Source of the DNA: Chloroflexota bacterium
Lineage (GTDB): Bacteria; Chloroflexota; Anaerolineae; Anaerolineales; UBA11657
NCBI GenBank assembly: GCA_003670425.1
Contig: QWRL01000123.1
Coordinates: forward strand, 1 to 7,046
Length of the DNA stretch: 7,046 nucleotides
Direction of reading: 5' to 3'
Shown: positions 1 through 6,513 of the stretch, in pieces
Layout: every line of letters starts with the position of its first letter
Position numbering within the stretch: the first letter of the stretch is position 1
The notes under the pieces: model-generated
What the model saw: the letters and a program-made list of their open reading frames with translations, nothing else
The model's database searches: none
Told to the model about the DNA's origin: nothing
Translations under genes and position numbers: made by a program

Positions 1-1605
1 CCGGGGACGCGATCCGTCCGCTTCAAGTGCAGCCCGGATGCAGTCAAGCTTGGTGGGTTGCTTTCTTTCACGGCGGCCATGTTGTGGCTGCTGGTTTTTG
101 CGGGTTCGTGGTGGACGCAGCGTGCGCCGGGTGAGGCGGCTTCCGGCGCTGCGCGCGTGGCGCGCAACAGCCTTGCACCAATGGGTTTCAATCTACTCAA
201 CCGCGCCATTGATTTTGTTTTTGCGGCTTACTACTTGCGCGTGCTGGGCCCGGGTGCCGCCGGGGATTACACAACCGCTATTGTGCTTGTGGGCTGGTAC
301 GAAATTTGGACCAACTTTGGATTGAACGCGTGGTTGACGCGCGCCGCTGCGCAAGACTTGCAGGGTGCCAACCGCTATTTTTCAAACAGCAATATTCTTC
401 GCGTTGCATTGGCCGGCATTAGCATGCCAGTATTTTTAGGCGCCATCTTTTGGTATCAGGCGGGAACGGGCGCGCTGGGCGCGGGCACGGTGCTGGCTGT
501 GGCGCTGCTGGCGGTGGGCATGTTTCTTTCGTCGCTTTCCAGCGGGCTGACGGCGTTGTTCTACGCATACGAGCGCGCTGAGGTGCCGGCGGCGGTGTCG
601 GTAGTCACAACGCTGCTCAAGGTGCTGTGCGGCACTGCAGCGCTGCTGCTGGGCTACGGCTTTGTGGGCTTGGCGGGCGTGAGCATTGTTGTGAACGCGT
701 TTACGCTGCTGGTTTTGGCTGCATATGTGCACCGCAACTTTTTTGTGCCGCGCACCGAATACACACCCGCGCTGCAGCGCACGATGGTTATTGAGTCGTT
801 TCCATTGATGCTTAACCATTTGCTGGCCACACTGTTCTTCAAAATTGATGTGCCGTTGCTGCGCACGCTGCGCGGTGATGCAGAAGTGGGGCGCTACGGT
901 ACCGCCTACAAGTTTCTGGACGCGTTTAATGTGATCCCGTCTTTTTTTACTTTTGCGCTCTTCCCGCTGCTCAGCCGCCAGGCACAGCATGACCGGCCGG
1001 CGATGGTGCGCACCTACCATTTTGCAATCAAGCTGCTGACGCTGGTGGCGCTGCCGGTGGCGGCCGCGGCGTGGTGGCTGGCTGCGCCGCTGGTGGGCCT
1101 GCTGGGCGGGCAGGCATACCTGCCTGACGGCGCCTTGGCACTGCAGCTGATGGCACTCTCCATGCCTTTCGGATGGATCAACAGCGTTACCAACTACCTG
1201 CTGGTGGCCGCAGGCCAGCAGCGCGCACTTACGCGCTGCTTTGCTGTGGCGGTGCTGTTTAATTTGGGCGCCAATCTGTTGTTTATCCCGCGCTATGGGT
1301 TTGTGGCTGCGGCTGTGATCACCATTTTCTCTGAGCTGGTCGAAGGCGCTGCCTTCCAATATTTTGTTTATCGCCACATTGCGCCGACGCCGTGGCTGCG
1401 CCTGTTTGCGCGGGCAGGTGCGGCAGCTGCCGCCATGCTGGCTGTGCTGTGGCTTGCGGCGCGTATTAGTGTGGCGCTCGGGCTGTGTCTTGGCGCCATT
1501 GTGTACATTGGCGCGCTGCTGGTGCTGCGGGTATTTGATGAATGGGAGCGCACGCAGCTGCGGGCTGTGCTGCCGCCGGCATTGCGCTTGCTTGTGAAAG
1601 TATAA
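1..1605 (+). CDS. YfhO-like membrane protein fused to Wzx-type polysaccharide flippase (5' end outside the window)
   Basis: The frame is open from base 1 to TAA 1603-1605 (534 visible codons), so the true start is upstream. The first ~45 residues (PGTRSVRFKCSPDAVKLGG, then a hydrophobic helix ending in SWW) resemble the C-terminal end of YfhO-family membrane proteins, whose last beta-strand 'PAG.H.V.F.Y.P.S..LG' precedes a final helix. After a short linker (~residues 46-58) a flippase begins at NSLAPMGFNLLNRAIDFVFA and continues with about 12 hydrophobic segments to the end, in the manner of the oligosaccharide flippase/MATE-like (MOP) superfamily. Such proteins move lipid-linked glycans across the inner membrane. 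The TTG at 58 would start inside a membrane helix. The ATG at 181 (residue 61) would give a stand-alone flippase of ~474 residues and is the main alternative. asnS follows after 28 bp. The flippase family is confident; the fusion is inferred from the partial N-terminus. Confidence 0.85.
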   Translation, partial: PGTRSVRFKCSPDAVKLGGLLSFTAAMLWLLVFAGSWWTQRAPGEAASGAARVARNSLAPMGFNLLNRAIDFVFAAYYLRVLGPGAAGDYTTAIVLVGWYEIWTNFGLNAWLTRAAAQDLQGANRYFSNSNILRVALAGISMPVFLGAIFWYQAGTGALGAGTVLAVALLAVGMFLSSLSSGLTALFYAYERAEVPAAVSVVTTLLKVLCGTAALLLGYGFVGLAGVSIVVNAFTLLVLAAYVHRNFFVPRTEYTPALQRTMVIESFPLMLNHLLATLFFKIDVPLLRTLRGDAEVGRYGTAYKFLDAFNVIPSFFTFALFPLLSRQAQHDRPAMVRTYHFAIKLLTLVALPVAAAAWWLAAPLVGLLGGQAYLPDGALALQLMALSMPFGWINSVTNYLLVAAGQQRALTRCFAVAVLFNLGANLLFIPRYGFVAAAVITIFSELVEGAAFQYFVYRHIAPTPWLRLFARAGAAAAAMLAVLWLAARISVALGLCLGAIVYIGALLVLRVFDEWERTQLRAVLPPALRLLVKV

Positions 1606-1606
1606 T
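1601..1606 (+). promoter_or_regulatory. possible -10 box for asnS
   Basis: A perfect TATAAT hexamer overlaps the stop codon of the flippase gene, 27 bp before the asnS ATG. It would place the transcript start near 1613 and give a leader of about 20 nt. No convincing -35 hexamer lies 16-18 bp upstream and there is no TGn extension, so this may be chance. If real, it would give asnS a promoter of its own. Confidence 0.25.
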
Positions 1607-1633
1607 GACGGCGCAGCGGAAAGCGGTTGGCCC

Positions 1634-2968
1634 ATGAGCATCATTCGGATTGAAGACATTGCGCAGCATGCCGGCCAGCTGGTGACTCTGCAAGGCTGGA
1701 TATACGCGCGCACGGACAAGGGGCGCCTGCAATTTTTGCAAGTGCGCGATGGCACCGGCATTTTGCAGTGCGTTGTTTTCCAGAAAGAAGTAACGCCTGA
1801 GGTGTTCGAGCTTGCGCGCCAGCTTACACAGGAGTCGGCGGTAGTGCTTACGGGTACGGTGCGCCCGGATGAGCGGGCGCCGGGCACACCGGGTGGCTTT
1901 GAGTTGGGCTTAACTGAGTTGCATGTGGTGCAGCTGGCCGGCGAGTATCCAATCTCCCCAAAGGATCACGGCGTGGAGTTTCTGATGGACCGGCGCCACT
2001 TGTGGATCCGGTCGGCGCGTCAGTGGGCGGTGCTGCGCGTGCGCGCCACCATCATGCGGGCTATTCGCGAGTGGCTGGACACCCACGGCTACCTTGAGAT
2101 GACAACGCCCATCATTACGCCGAATGCAGCCGAAGGCACTTCGACGCTATTCGAGCTTGATTACTTTGGCAAAACATCGTACCTGGCGCAAACCGGGCAG
2201 CTGTATAACGAAGCCAACATCGGCGCGTTTGGACGCGTGTACTGTTTTGGCCCCACTTTTCGCGCTGAGAAATCCAAGACGCGCCGGCATTTGACGGAGT
2301 TTTGGATGGTGGAACCGGAAGTTGCTTACTGTGATTTGGACGGCCTGCTGCAAATCGAAGAGCAGTTTGTGAGCCATATTGTGCAAACATGCCTGCGTGA
2401 GCGGGCGGCTGAGCTGCGCGTGCTGGAGCGCGACTTGACGCTGCTCTCCAAAGTGCACGCGCCATTTCCGCGCATCACTTATGACGACGCCGTGCAACGC
2501 CTGCAAAAGATGGCGGCAGACAGCAGCGACCCGGAGCAGGCAGCCCAGCTAAAAATTGAGTGGGGTGGCGACTTTGGCGCGCCGCATGAGACCGCGCTGG
2601 CTGCGCAGTTTGAGCGCCCGGTTTTTGTGACGCATTACCCCACGGTGGTGAAGGCGTTTTATATGACGCCCATGGCCGGCCGGCCGGAAGTTTGCAACAG
2701 CGCCGACATGCTGGCACCGGAAGGCTTCGGCGAAATTATTGGCGGCTCTGAGCGCATTCATGATCATGATGTGCTGCTCGCGCGTATTCAAGAGCATGGG
2801 CTGCCGACTGAAGATTACGCGTGGTATCTGGACTTGCGCCGCTTTGGCAGCGTGCCGCATGCCGGCTTTGGGCTGGGCGTGGAGCGCACGGTGGCATGGA
2901 TTTGCGGCCTCGAGCACATTCGCGAGGCCAGCCCGTATCCGCGCATGCTGCAGCGCAACACGCCGTAA
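1634..2968 (+). CDS. asnS: asparaginyl-tRNA synthetase
   Basis: Cytoplasmic class IIb aminoacyl-tRNA synthetase that charges tRNA-Asn with asparagine using ATP. The 444-residue length is normal (bacterial AsnRS are about 430-470). Domains in order: N-terminal OB-fold anticodon-binding domain (~residues 16-100, GWIYARTDKGRLQFLQVRDG); class II motif 1 region (~139-159, ending at P159); motif 2 with FGPTFRAEKS and RHLTEFWMVEPE (R210, E222, E229); FGEIIGGSER (365-374); motif 3 GFGLGVERTVAW (411-422, R418). The RAEKS/RHLTEFW pattern marks AsnRS rather than AspRS. The C-terminus ASPYPRMLQRNTP departs from the usual IPFPR ending but keeps 'PRML'. The ATG at 1634 is chosen because the OB-fold follows directly; only a weak purine stretch precedes it. 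It lies 28 bp after the flippase and 13 bp before the GNAT gene, so co-transcription is likely. Confidence 0.95.
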   Translation: MSIIRIEDIAQHAGQLVTLQGWIYARTDKGRLQFLQVRDGTGILQCVVFQKEVTPEVFELARQLTQESAVVLTGTVRPDERAPGTPGGFELGLTELHVVQLAGEYPISPKDHGVEFLMDRRHLWIRSARQWAVLRVRATIMRAIREWLDTHGYLEMTTPIITPNAAEGTSTLFELDYFGKTSYLAQTGQLYNEANIGAFGRVYCFGPTFRAEKSKTRRHLTEFWMVEPEVAYCDLDGLLQIEEQFVSHIVQTCLRERAAELRVLERDLTLLSKVHAPFPRITYDDAVQRLQKMAADSSDPEQAAQLKIEWGGDFGAPHETALAAQFERPVFVTHYPTVVKAFYMTPMAGRPEVCNSADMLAPEGFGEIIGGSERIHDHDVLLARIQEHGLPTEDYAWYLDLRRFGSVPHAGFGLGVERTVAWICGLEHIREASPYPRMLQRNTP

Positions 2969-2981
2969 GCTGGCGCCGCCA

Positions 2982-3698
2982 ATGACGGAGCTCGCGCAGC
3001 AACGCGCACTGGCCCGGCACCTGCTGGACGAGCGCAGTGCCGCTGATGCCATGGCTGCGTATTACGCGCAGGAGCACGCCGCTGCGCGCACACGCCTCTT
3101 TTTGCATTATGCCGCCGGTGGCCGGGTGGATGGCGTGCTTGTGCGTGCCCAAACCGGCGCCGACTTGTTTCGGCCACTGGTGATGGTGCGCGCACCAAGC
3201 CCAAACGCTGCAGCGCAGCTGCTAGAGGCCGGCATGCAGCCCGACCGCCCGTGCTATCTTGTTATGCCATCAGAGCTGGGCGCCGTTGCCTTCCGGGAGC
3301 TGGAGATCACCGAGCTGCAGCTGCTGTGCCAGTATGTTTTGTACGCGCACCAGTTCAAGCCGCTGATCAATGTGCTGGTGCAGCGCGCTGCGAGCGCTGG
3401 CGGCGCACCGCGTTACGAGATCCGCGCGCAGGATCGCGTGCGCGCGCTGGCCGGAATAAACTGGCGCAGTGATTACTTTGCGGAGGTGTATGTGCAGGTG
3501 GAGCAGGCAGCGCGCGGCCGTGGCTGGGGGCGGGCGGTTGTGGCAGCGCTGGCCAGAGAATTGCTCGACGCCGGCGTGCAGCCGTTGTATTCTGTTGCGC
3601 AAGGCAATCAGTCTTCCGTCAAGCTGGCCGAGGCGCTTGGCTTTGTGGACAACGGCAACCGTGAACTTGCCGGCTTTGCGATTCGCCGCACCGAATGA
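2982..3698 (+). CDS. GNAT-family (FR47-like) N-acetyltransferase with extra N-terminal region
   Basis: 238 residues. The C-terminal part is a GNAT acetyl-CoA-binding domain: a beta-strand FAEVYVQVEQ, then the pyrophosphate-binding loop ARGRGWGRA (177-185), a helix, and the motif-B-like SVAQGNQSSVKLAEALGF (204-221). This arrangement resembles the FR47-like subgroup. It presumably transfers acetyl from acetyl-CoA to an amine; the substrate cannot be read from the sequence. Residues 1-150 match no family I recognise by eye and may hold the acceptor-binding half, with YEIRAQDRVRALAGINWRSDY (145-165) possibly belonging to the GNAT fold. ATG 2982 is chosen because longer in-frame starts run back into asnS; the gap after asnS is 13 bp. 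No Shine-Dalgarno sequence is visible, so translation may be coupled to asnS. There is no signal peptide. The family is confident, the role unknown. Confidence 0.85.
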   Translation: MTELAQQRALARHLLDERSAADAMAAYYAQEHAAARTRLFLHYAAGGRVDGVLVRAQTGADLFRPLVMVRAPSPNAAAQLLEAGMQPDRPCYLVMPSELGAVAFRELEITELQLLCQYVLYAHQFKPLINVLVQRAASAGGAPRYEIRAQDRVRALAGINWRSDYFAEVYVQVEQAARGRGWGRAVVAALARELLDAGVQPLYSVAQGNQSSVKLAEALGFVDNGNRELAGFAIRRTE

Positions 3699-3705
3699 TT
3701 AATAT
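3676..3705 (+). promoter_or_regulatory. weak candidate sigma70 promoter for the GH1 gene
   Basis: TTGCGA (3676-3681) and TAATAT (3700-3705) are separated by 18 bp; each matches the consensus at four of six positions. It overlaps the end of the GNAT gene and would start transcription near 3712, giving the glycosidase a leader of about 115 nt. It is the best match I see in this gap, but weak enough to occur by chance. Confidence 0.2.
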
Positions 3706-3709
3706 CTCA

Positions 3710-3826
3710 ATGGACTCTGTGATGCGATTGTCACTGCATGAAAAGTTTTGCTGGCTGGCAGTCCGCGCGGTGCGGGCGCTCTGCCACTCCGCGGCTTTGG
3801 TTGCTGCGCTGCGCCGGCCGGTGTGA
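3710..3826 (+). CDS. possible 38-aa leader peptide upstream of the GH1 gene
   Basis: The 129-bp gap between the GNAT and glycosidase genes holds a short frame from ATG 3710 to TGA 3824-3826 (MDSVMRLSLHEKFCW..., 38 residues). It stops one base before the glycosidase ATG at 3828, an arrangement that would suit translational coupling because the glycosidase has no clear Shine-Dalgarno sequence. The peptide has no recognisable motif and no run of one amino acid of the kind seen in attenuators. GC-rich DNA produces such frames easily, so this is a candidate only. Confidence 0.2.
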   Translation: MDSVMRLSLHEKFCWLAVRAVRALCHSAALVAALRRPV

Positions 3827-3827
3827 A

Positions 3828-5171
3828 ATGATCCGCGCACAGTTTACTTTTCCGCGTGGTTTTTTGTGGGGTACTGCATCTGCTGCGCATCAAGTAGAGG
3901 GCGGTGATGCGCTGAGTGACTGGAAGGCTTGGGAAGCCGAGCCCGGCCGGGTGCTCGGCGCGCACACGAGTGCGCGGGCATGCGAGTGGCTGCAAGGCCG
4001 ATACATTGAAGACTTTGACCGCGCGGCGGCTGACGGCCACAATGCGCAGCGCTTGTCTGTGGAGTGGGCGCGCATTGAGCCGGAGCCGGGGCGCTGGGAT
4101 GCCGCAGCGCTGCAGTTTTATCGCGCGCAGTTGCTGGCGCTCCGGGCGCGCAACATCACGCCGATGGTGACCCTGTGCCACTTCACCCAACCGTTGTGGT
4201 TTATGGAGCGCGGCGGCTGGGAGACGCCGGCTTGCATCCCGCTGTTTGAGCGCTATGTGCAGAAAGTGGCCGCGGAGTTGGGGGACTTGTGCAGCTTGTG
4301 GTGCACAATCAATGAGCCCAATGCCTATATGTTTGCGGCTTATGTGGCCGGTGTATTTCCGCCGGGGCGCCATAACTTGCTGCTGGCGCAGCAGGTGCAC
4401 TTGAACCAGCTGCGCGCGCATGCGGCTGCCTACCATGCGCTGCATGCGGCGCGCCCGGATGCGCGCGTGGGCTGGGCGCAATACCTGCGCGGGTTTGAGG
4501 CGGCGCGCCCCGGTTTTCCGCCGGACCGCTGGGCGGCGCACTGGCAGCACCAGCTCTTTAACATGAGTTGGGTGAATGCTGTGCACAGCGGCCGCTTCCG
4601 CATGCTGCAGCGCAGCGTGCCCGTGCCTGAATGTCGCGGCACCTGTGACTGGCTGGGCGTCAACTACTACACGCGCGACCTTGTGGCATTTGACTTGCGC
4701 CATCCGCTGGAGTTGTTTGGGCGCCGCCAGTTTGCGCCGGATGATGTGCTTTCCGAGCAGGGCTTTATTGCCAGCCATCCGGCCGGCTTGTTCCGTGCGC
4801 TGGGTGAAATGCAGAAATTCGGCTGGCCAATGTTTGTAACGGAGAACGGTGTTGAAGATGCGCCGGACAACATGCGCCCCGCTTATTTACTGGAGCATCT
4901 GCGTGCGCTGTGGCAGGCTGTATGTTTCAACTTTCCAGTGCACGGATATTTCCACTGGTCTTTGGTGGACAACTTTGAATGGGAGCGCGGTTGGACGCAG
5001 CGCTTTGGGTTGTACGCACTGGATGTGGACACGCAGGTGCGCACGCCGCGCAGCAGTGCAAAGCTATACGCGGAGATTTGCCGCGCCAACGCAATCAGCG
5101 CGGAGATTGCGCAGCGCTATGCCCCGCCGGTGGCAGCCAGCATGTTTCCCGGCGCTGTGCTTGCGGGCTGA
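3828..5171 (+). CDS. glycoside hydrolase family 1 beta-glycosidase (beta-glucosidase-like)
   Basis: A retaining GH1 enzyme of 447 residues (family usually 440-480) that hydrolyses terminal beta-linked sugars from short glycosides. No signal peptide is seen, so it is probably cytoplasmic. Family landmarks in order: FPRGFLWGTASAAHQVEGG (8-26, with Q22 for sugar binding), RLSVEWARIEP (75-85), H118, the acid/base in TINEPN (E163), LGVNYYTRD (276-284), the nucleophile in VTENG (E339), and the aglycone/C6-OH region HWSLVDNFEWERGW (376-389). Both catalytic glutamates are present. NFEWERG favours unphosphorylated glucose/galactose-type substrates over 6-phospho-glycosides; exact specificity cannot be read. 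ATG 3828 is preferred to the in-frame ATG at 3738, which would add 30 residues that do not look like the family, because GH1 proteins normally begin just before FP.GFLWG. Only a weak GGTG precedes it. Confidence 0.93.
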   Translation: MIRAQFTFPRGFLWGTASAAHQVEGGDALSDWKAWEAEPGRVLGAHTSARACEWLQGRYIEDFDRAAADGHNAQRLSVEWARIEPEPGRWDAAALQFYRAQLLALRARNITPMVTLCHFTQPLWFMERGGWETPACIPLFERYVQKVAAELGDLCSLWCTINEPNAYMFAAYVAGVFPPGRHNLLLAQQVHLNQLRAHAAAYHALHAARPDARVGWAQYLRGFEAARPGFPPDRWAAHWQHQLFNMSWVNAVHSGRFRMLQRSVPVPECRGTCDWLGVNYYTRDLVAFDLRHPLELFGRRQFAPDDVLSEQGFIASHPAGLFRALGEMQKFGWPMFVTENGVEDAPDNMRPAYLLEHLRALWQAVCFNFPVHGYFHWSLVDNFEWERGWTQRFGLYALDVDTQVRTPRSSAKLYAEICRANAISAEIAQRYAPPVAASMFPGAVLAG

Positions 5172-5240
5172 ATGCGGCGGGCTTGCAAAACAAGCGGGCA
5201 ACCCGAGGCGTGAGTGTTTTGCAGCATCTATTTTTCGCCA

Positions 5241-5249
5241 TGCTATACT
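5241..5249 (+). promoter_or_regulatory. promoter of tRNA-Ser (extended -10)
   Basis: TGCTATACT provides a TGn extension plus TATACT, five of six matches to the -10 consensus. Transcription would start near 5256, about 56 nt before the mature tRNA. A poor -35 candidate, TTGCAG at 5219-5224, has a 19-bp spacer; the extended -10 may compensate. This suggests the tRNA is transcribed independently of the GH1 gene. Confidence 0.5.
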
Positions 5250-5311
5250 CGCGCGTCATCGTTGCGATGCGTGCGGCCAGATGGCAGTGCGGCTGCGCAT
5301 TGCATCCGCGC

Positions 5312-5401
5312 GGAGAGGTCGCATAGCTGGTCTAGTGGCGCCCGCTTGGAAAGCGGGTATGGCGTCAAAAACCATCGTGGGTTCGAATCCCACCCTCTCC
5401 G
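5312..5401 (+). tRNA. tRNA-Ser (anticodon GGA)
   Basis: A complete class II (long variable arm) tRNA that reads UCC and UCU codons. The acceptor stem GGAGAGG (5312-5318) pairs with CCTCTCC (5394-5400), with discriminator G5401. The anticodon stem CCCGC/GCGGG (5341-5345/5353-5357) encloses the loop TTGGAAA with GGA at 5348-5350. The variable arm pairs ATGG (5359-5362) with CCAT (5372-5375). The T arm is GTGGG-TTCGAAT-CCCAC (5377-5393). G73 is followed by CCT, so the terminal CCA is not fully encoded and must be completed by the CCA-adding enzyme. A promoter precedes it and an intrinsic terminator starts 13 nt after it. Confidence 0.97.
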
Positions 5402-5413
5402 CCTGAACCTGCA

Positions 5414-5445
5414 GAGCTGCCCCCAAGCGGGCGGCTCTTTTGTTT
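5414..5445 (+). terminator. intrinsic terminator of tRNA-Ser
   Basis: A 9-bp stem, GAGCTGCCC (5414-5422) with GGGCGGCTC (5429-5437), contains one G-U pair and a 6-nt loop. TTTTGTTT follows. The U-tract lies only on the + strand side, so it serves the tRNA rather than the convergent hydrolase gene that ends at 5462. Confidence 0.85.
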
Positions 5446-5461
5446 GGCCGCTGGTTGCTGG

Positions 5462-6448
5462 TTATTGAAGTGCGGCTTGCACAAAGCCCAGCAGCAGCGC
5501 GGTTAAACGCTCCTGCTGCGGACCGTTAAAAATTTCGAGTCCGTGCGCTGCACACTTCAGGCTGACGAGCTCGGCGCGCACCGGGTGCAGCTTGTCCTGC
5601 TTGGCAATCGACTGCTTAAACATGTCGGTAAGTGCGGCCATGTATAGGGCGTCTGCCTCGCAGCCAATAAAGTATTTCAGCGGATCCGGTAATTGCAATG
5701 CGGAGAGACTTACGCTGAAGTTTTCAACTTTTGCGGGGCTGGAGAGCAGCGCCACACCCTTGACCAGCGGGTCGCCGAGGGCGGCGGTGGCATAAGTGCC
5801 GCCCATGCTGGCGCCAATGATGGCGATGCGGTCGGCGTGTAACTGTTGCCGCGCAAAAGTAACTGCTGCCAATATGTCCGAGTCCATTCGATTGAAATCG
5901 GCAGTGCCGCCTGACCCGCCATACCCCCGAAAGTCTAACGAAAGTACGCTGTATCTATTTTTTTGGAGCACGCGGGCAAATCCATCCCATTTGGTCCGGT
6001 CGCCATTGCGCTGGTGGGCAAGAATCACAATTCGATTGCCGGCGTTGTAAAGCGCAGCTACCAACGGCGTGTTATCCACCGTTGGAAAACCAACTTCGAT
6101 GGGGCTCGGGGTTGGGCTTGGTTCTGTCGTTGGGCTGGGGCCTGGTGTTTTGGTGAAGATTGGTTTCGAAGTGGGGCTGGGTCCGGGAGTGGGGCTGTCA
6201 CCCGGAGTTGAGCTAGGCACACGCGTTGCAAACGGCGTGACTGTCGGGTAAGGCGTTGGCGTAACCGTTGGCGTCCGCGTGGCGGCGCGTGTCAACGAGG
6301 GCTCTAGTGTGGGCGTCAATGGATTCCAGGTGGGCGTTGCACTGGGCGTGATCAACATCACCGTCTCGGTGTCCGGTATCAAGCCGCATGATCCAACGAT
6401 CGATGCCAAAATTGCAAGCAGAATTGCAAAATAAAATTTTGAGCGCAT
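5462..6448 (-). CDS. secreted lipoprotein with alpha/beta-hydrolase (dienelactone hydrolase-like) domain
   Basis: 328 residues. A short positively charged start and hydrophobic helix (1-20) end in the lipobox VGS-C21, so the mature protein should be lipid-anchored outside the cytoplasmic membrane. Residues ~34-117 are a low-complexity Thr/Pro/Ser linker (repeats such as TPTP and PGPSPT), a tether frequent in Chloroflexota surface proteins. The catalytic domain (~120-328) has LAHQRNGDR (143-151), LDFRGYGGSGG (171-181), the nucleophile elbow GASMGG (S214), a probable acid in IGCEADALY (D266 or E264) and H302 in CAAHGLE. An esterase or peptidase-like hydrolase is likely; the substrate is unknown. 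C263 and C299, the only other cysteines, each sit three residues before the proposed acid and histidine. The ATG at 6448 gives a proper signal peptide; no Shine-Dalgarno sequence precedes it and a TATAAT lies only ~13 bp upstream. Confidence 0.9.
   Translation of the reverse strand: MRSKFYFAILLAILASIVGSCGLIPDTETVMLITPSATPTWNPLTPTLEPSLTRAATRTPTVTPTPYPTVTPFATRVPSSTPGDSPTPGPSPTSKPIFTKTPGPSPTTEPSPTPSPIEVGFPTVDNTPLVAALYNAGNRIVILAHQRNGDRTKWDGFARVLQKNRYSVLSLDFRGYGGSGGTADFNRMDSDILAAVTFARQQLHADRIAIIGASMGGTYATAALGDPLVKGVALLSSPAKVENFSVSLSALQLPDPLKYFIGCEADALYMAALTDMFKQSIAKQDKLHPVRAELVSLKCAAHGLEIFNGPQQERLTALLLGFVQAALQ
6066..6349. repeat. low-complexity DNA encoding the Thr/Pro/Ser linker
   Basis: This stretch within the hydrolase gene is imperfectly repetitive, with recurring ACNCCNACN- and CCNGGNCCN-type codon runs on the - strand, seen on the + strand as runs of GGG and GGCGT. 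Such linkers vary in length between relatives, consistent with replication slippage. Within it, 6173-6194 on the + strand carries four G-runs of three or four bases separated by 2-3 nt, a fit to the G-quadruplex pattern. Confidence 0.65.
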
Positions 6449-6460
6449 GTGACGATCGTG

Positions 6461-6466
6461 ATTATA
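6461..6466 (-). promoter_or_regulatory. -10 box of the lipoprotein hydrolase gene
   Basis: On the - strand a perfect TATAAT lies 12 bp before the ATG at 6448. The transcript would begin about 5-7 nt before the start codon, leaving essentially no leader, in agreement with the missing Shine-Dalgarno sequence. TTGGCA upstream (6485-6480) is only 13 bp away, too close for a normal -35, so the promoter is incomplete as seen. Confidence 0.45.
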
Positions 6467-6501
6467 AACGCGCGGCTAGTGCCAAGTTGGGAGCTGGTGC
6501 G

Positions 6502-6510
6502 TGGTATTAT
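6502..6510 (+). promoter_or_regulatory. promoter of the SRP RNA gene (extended -10)
   Basis: TGGTATTAT is a TGn-extended -10 with five of six consensus matches, ending about 7 nt before the predicted 5' end of the SRP RNA. No good -35 hexamer is found at 16-18 bp. It is divergent from the hydrolase promoter about 40 bp away. Confidence 0.5.
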
Positions 6511-6513
6511 CGC

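Noticed and set aside
436..1887. 483-codon reading frame on the - strand opposite the flippase and asnS
   Set aside because: It spans the junction of two well-supported + strand genes, is rich in Arg/Gln/His with no domain or membrane pattern, and is a typical antisense shadow of GC-rich coding DNA.
2739..2981. Longer version of the GNAT protein starting inside asnS
   Set aside because: The added 81 residues come from the asnS coding region in another frame and look like no domain; ATG 2982 just after the asnS stop is more natural.
3738..3827. Upstream in-frame start of the GH1 protein
   Set aside because: It would add 30 Arg/Cys/Ser-rich residues before the normal family N-terminus, with neither a signal peptide nor a better RBS.
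3699..4778. 359-codon reading frame on the - strand opposite the GH1 gene
   Set aside because: Its composition is biased (Arg, Ala, Gln, His) with no motif, and it lies fully against a GH1 gene with all catalytic residues intact.
5181..5205. Small hairpins (GCTTG/CAAGC and CGGG/CCCG) after the GH1 stop as a terminator
   Set aside because: The stems are only 4-5 bp and no T-tract follows, so termination cannot be supported.
4849..5406. 185-codon + strand frame running from the GH1 gene through the tRNA
   Set aside because: It overlaps the GH1 3' end in another frame and then reads through tRNA-Ser; it has no domain features.
5312..5461. tRNA-Ser as an integration (att) site
   Set aside because: No integrase, no duplicated tRNA 3' end and no mobile gene are seen nearby; ordinary genes lie on both sides.
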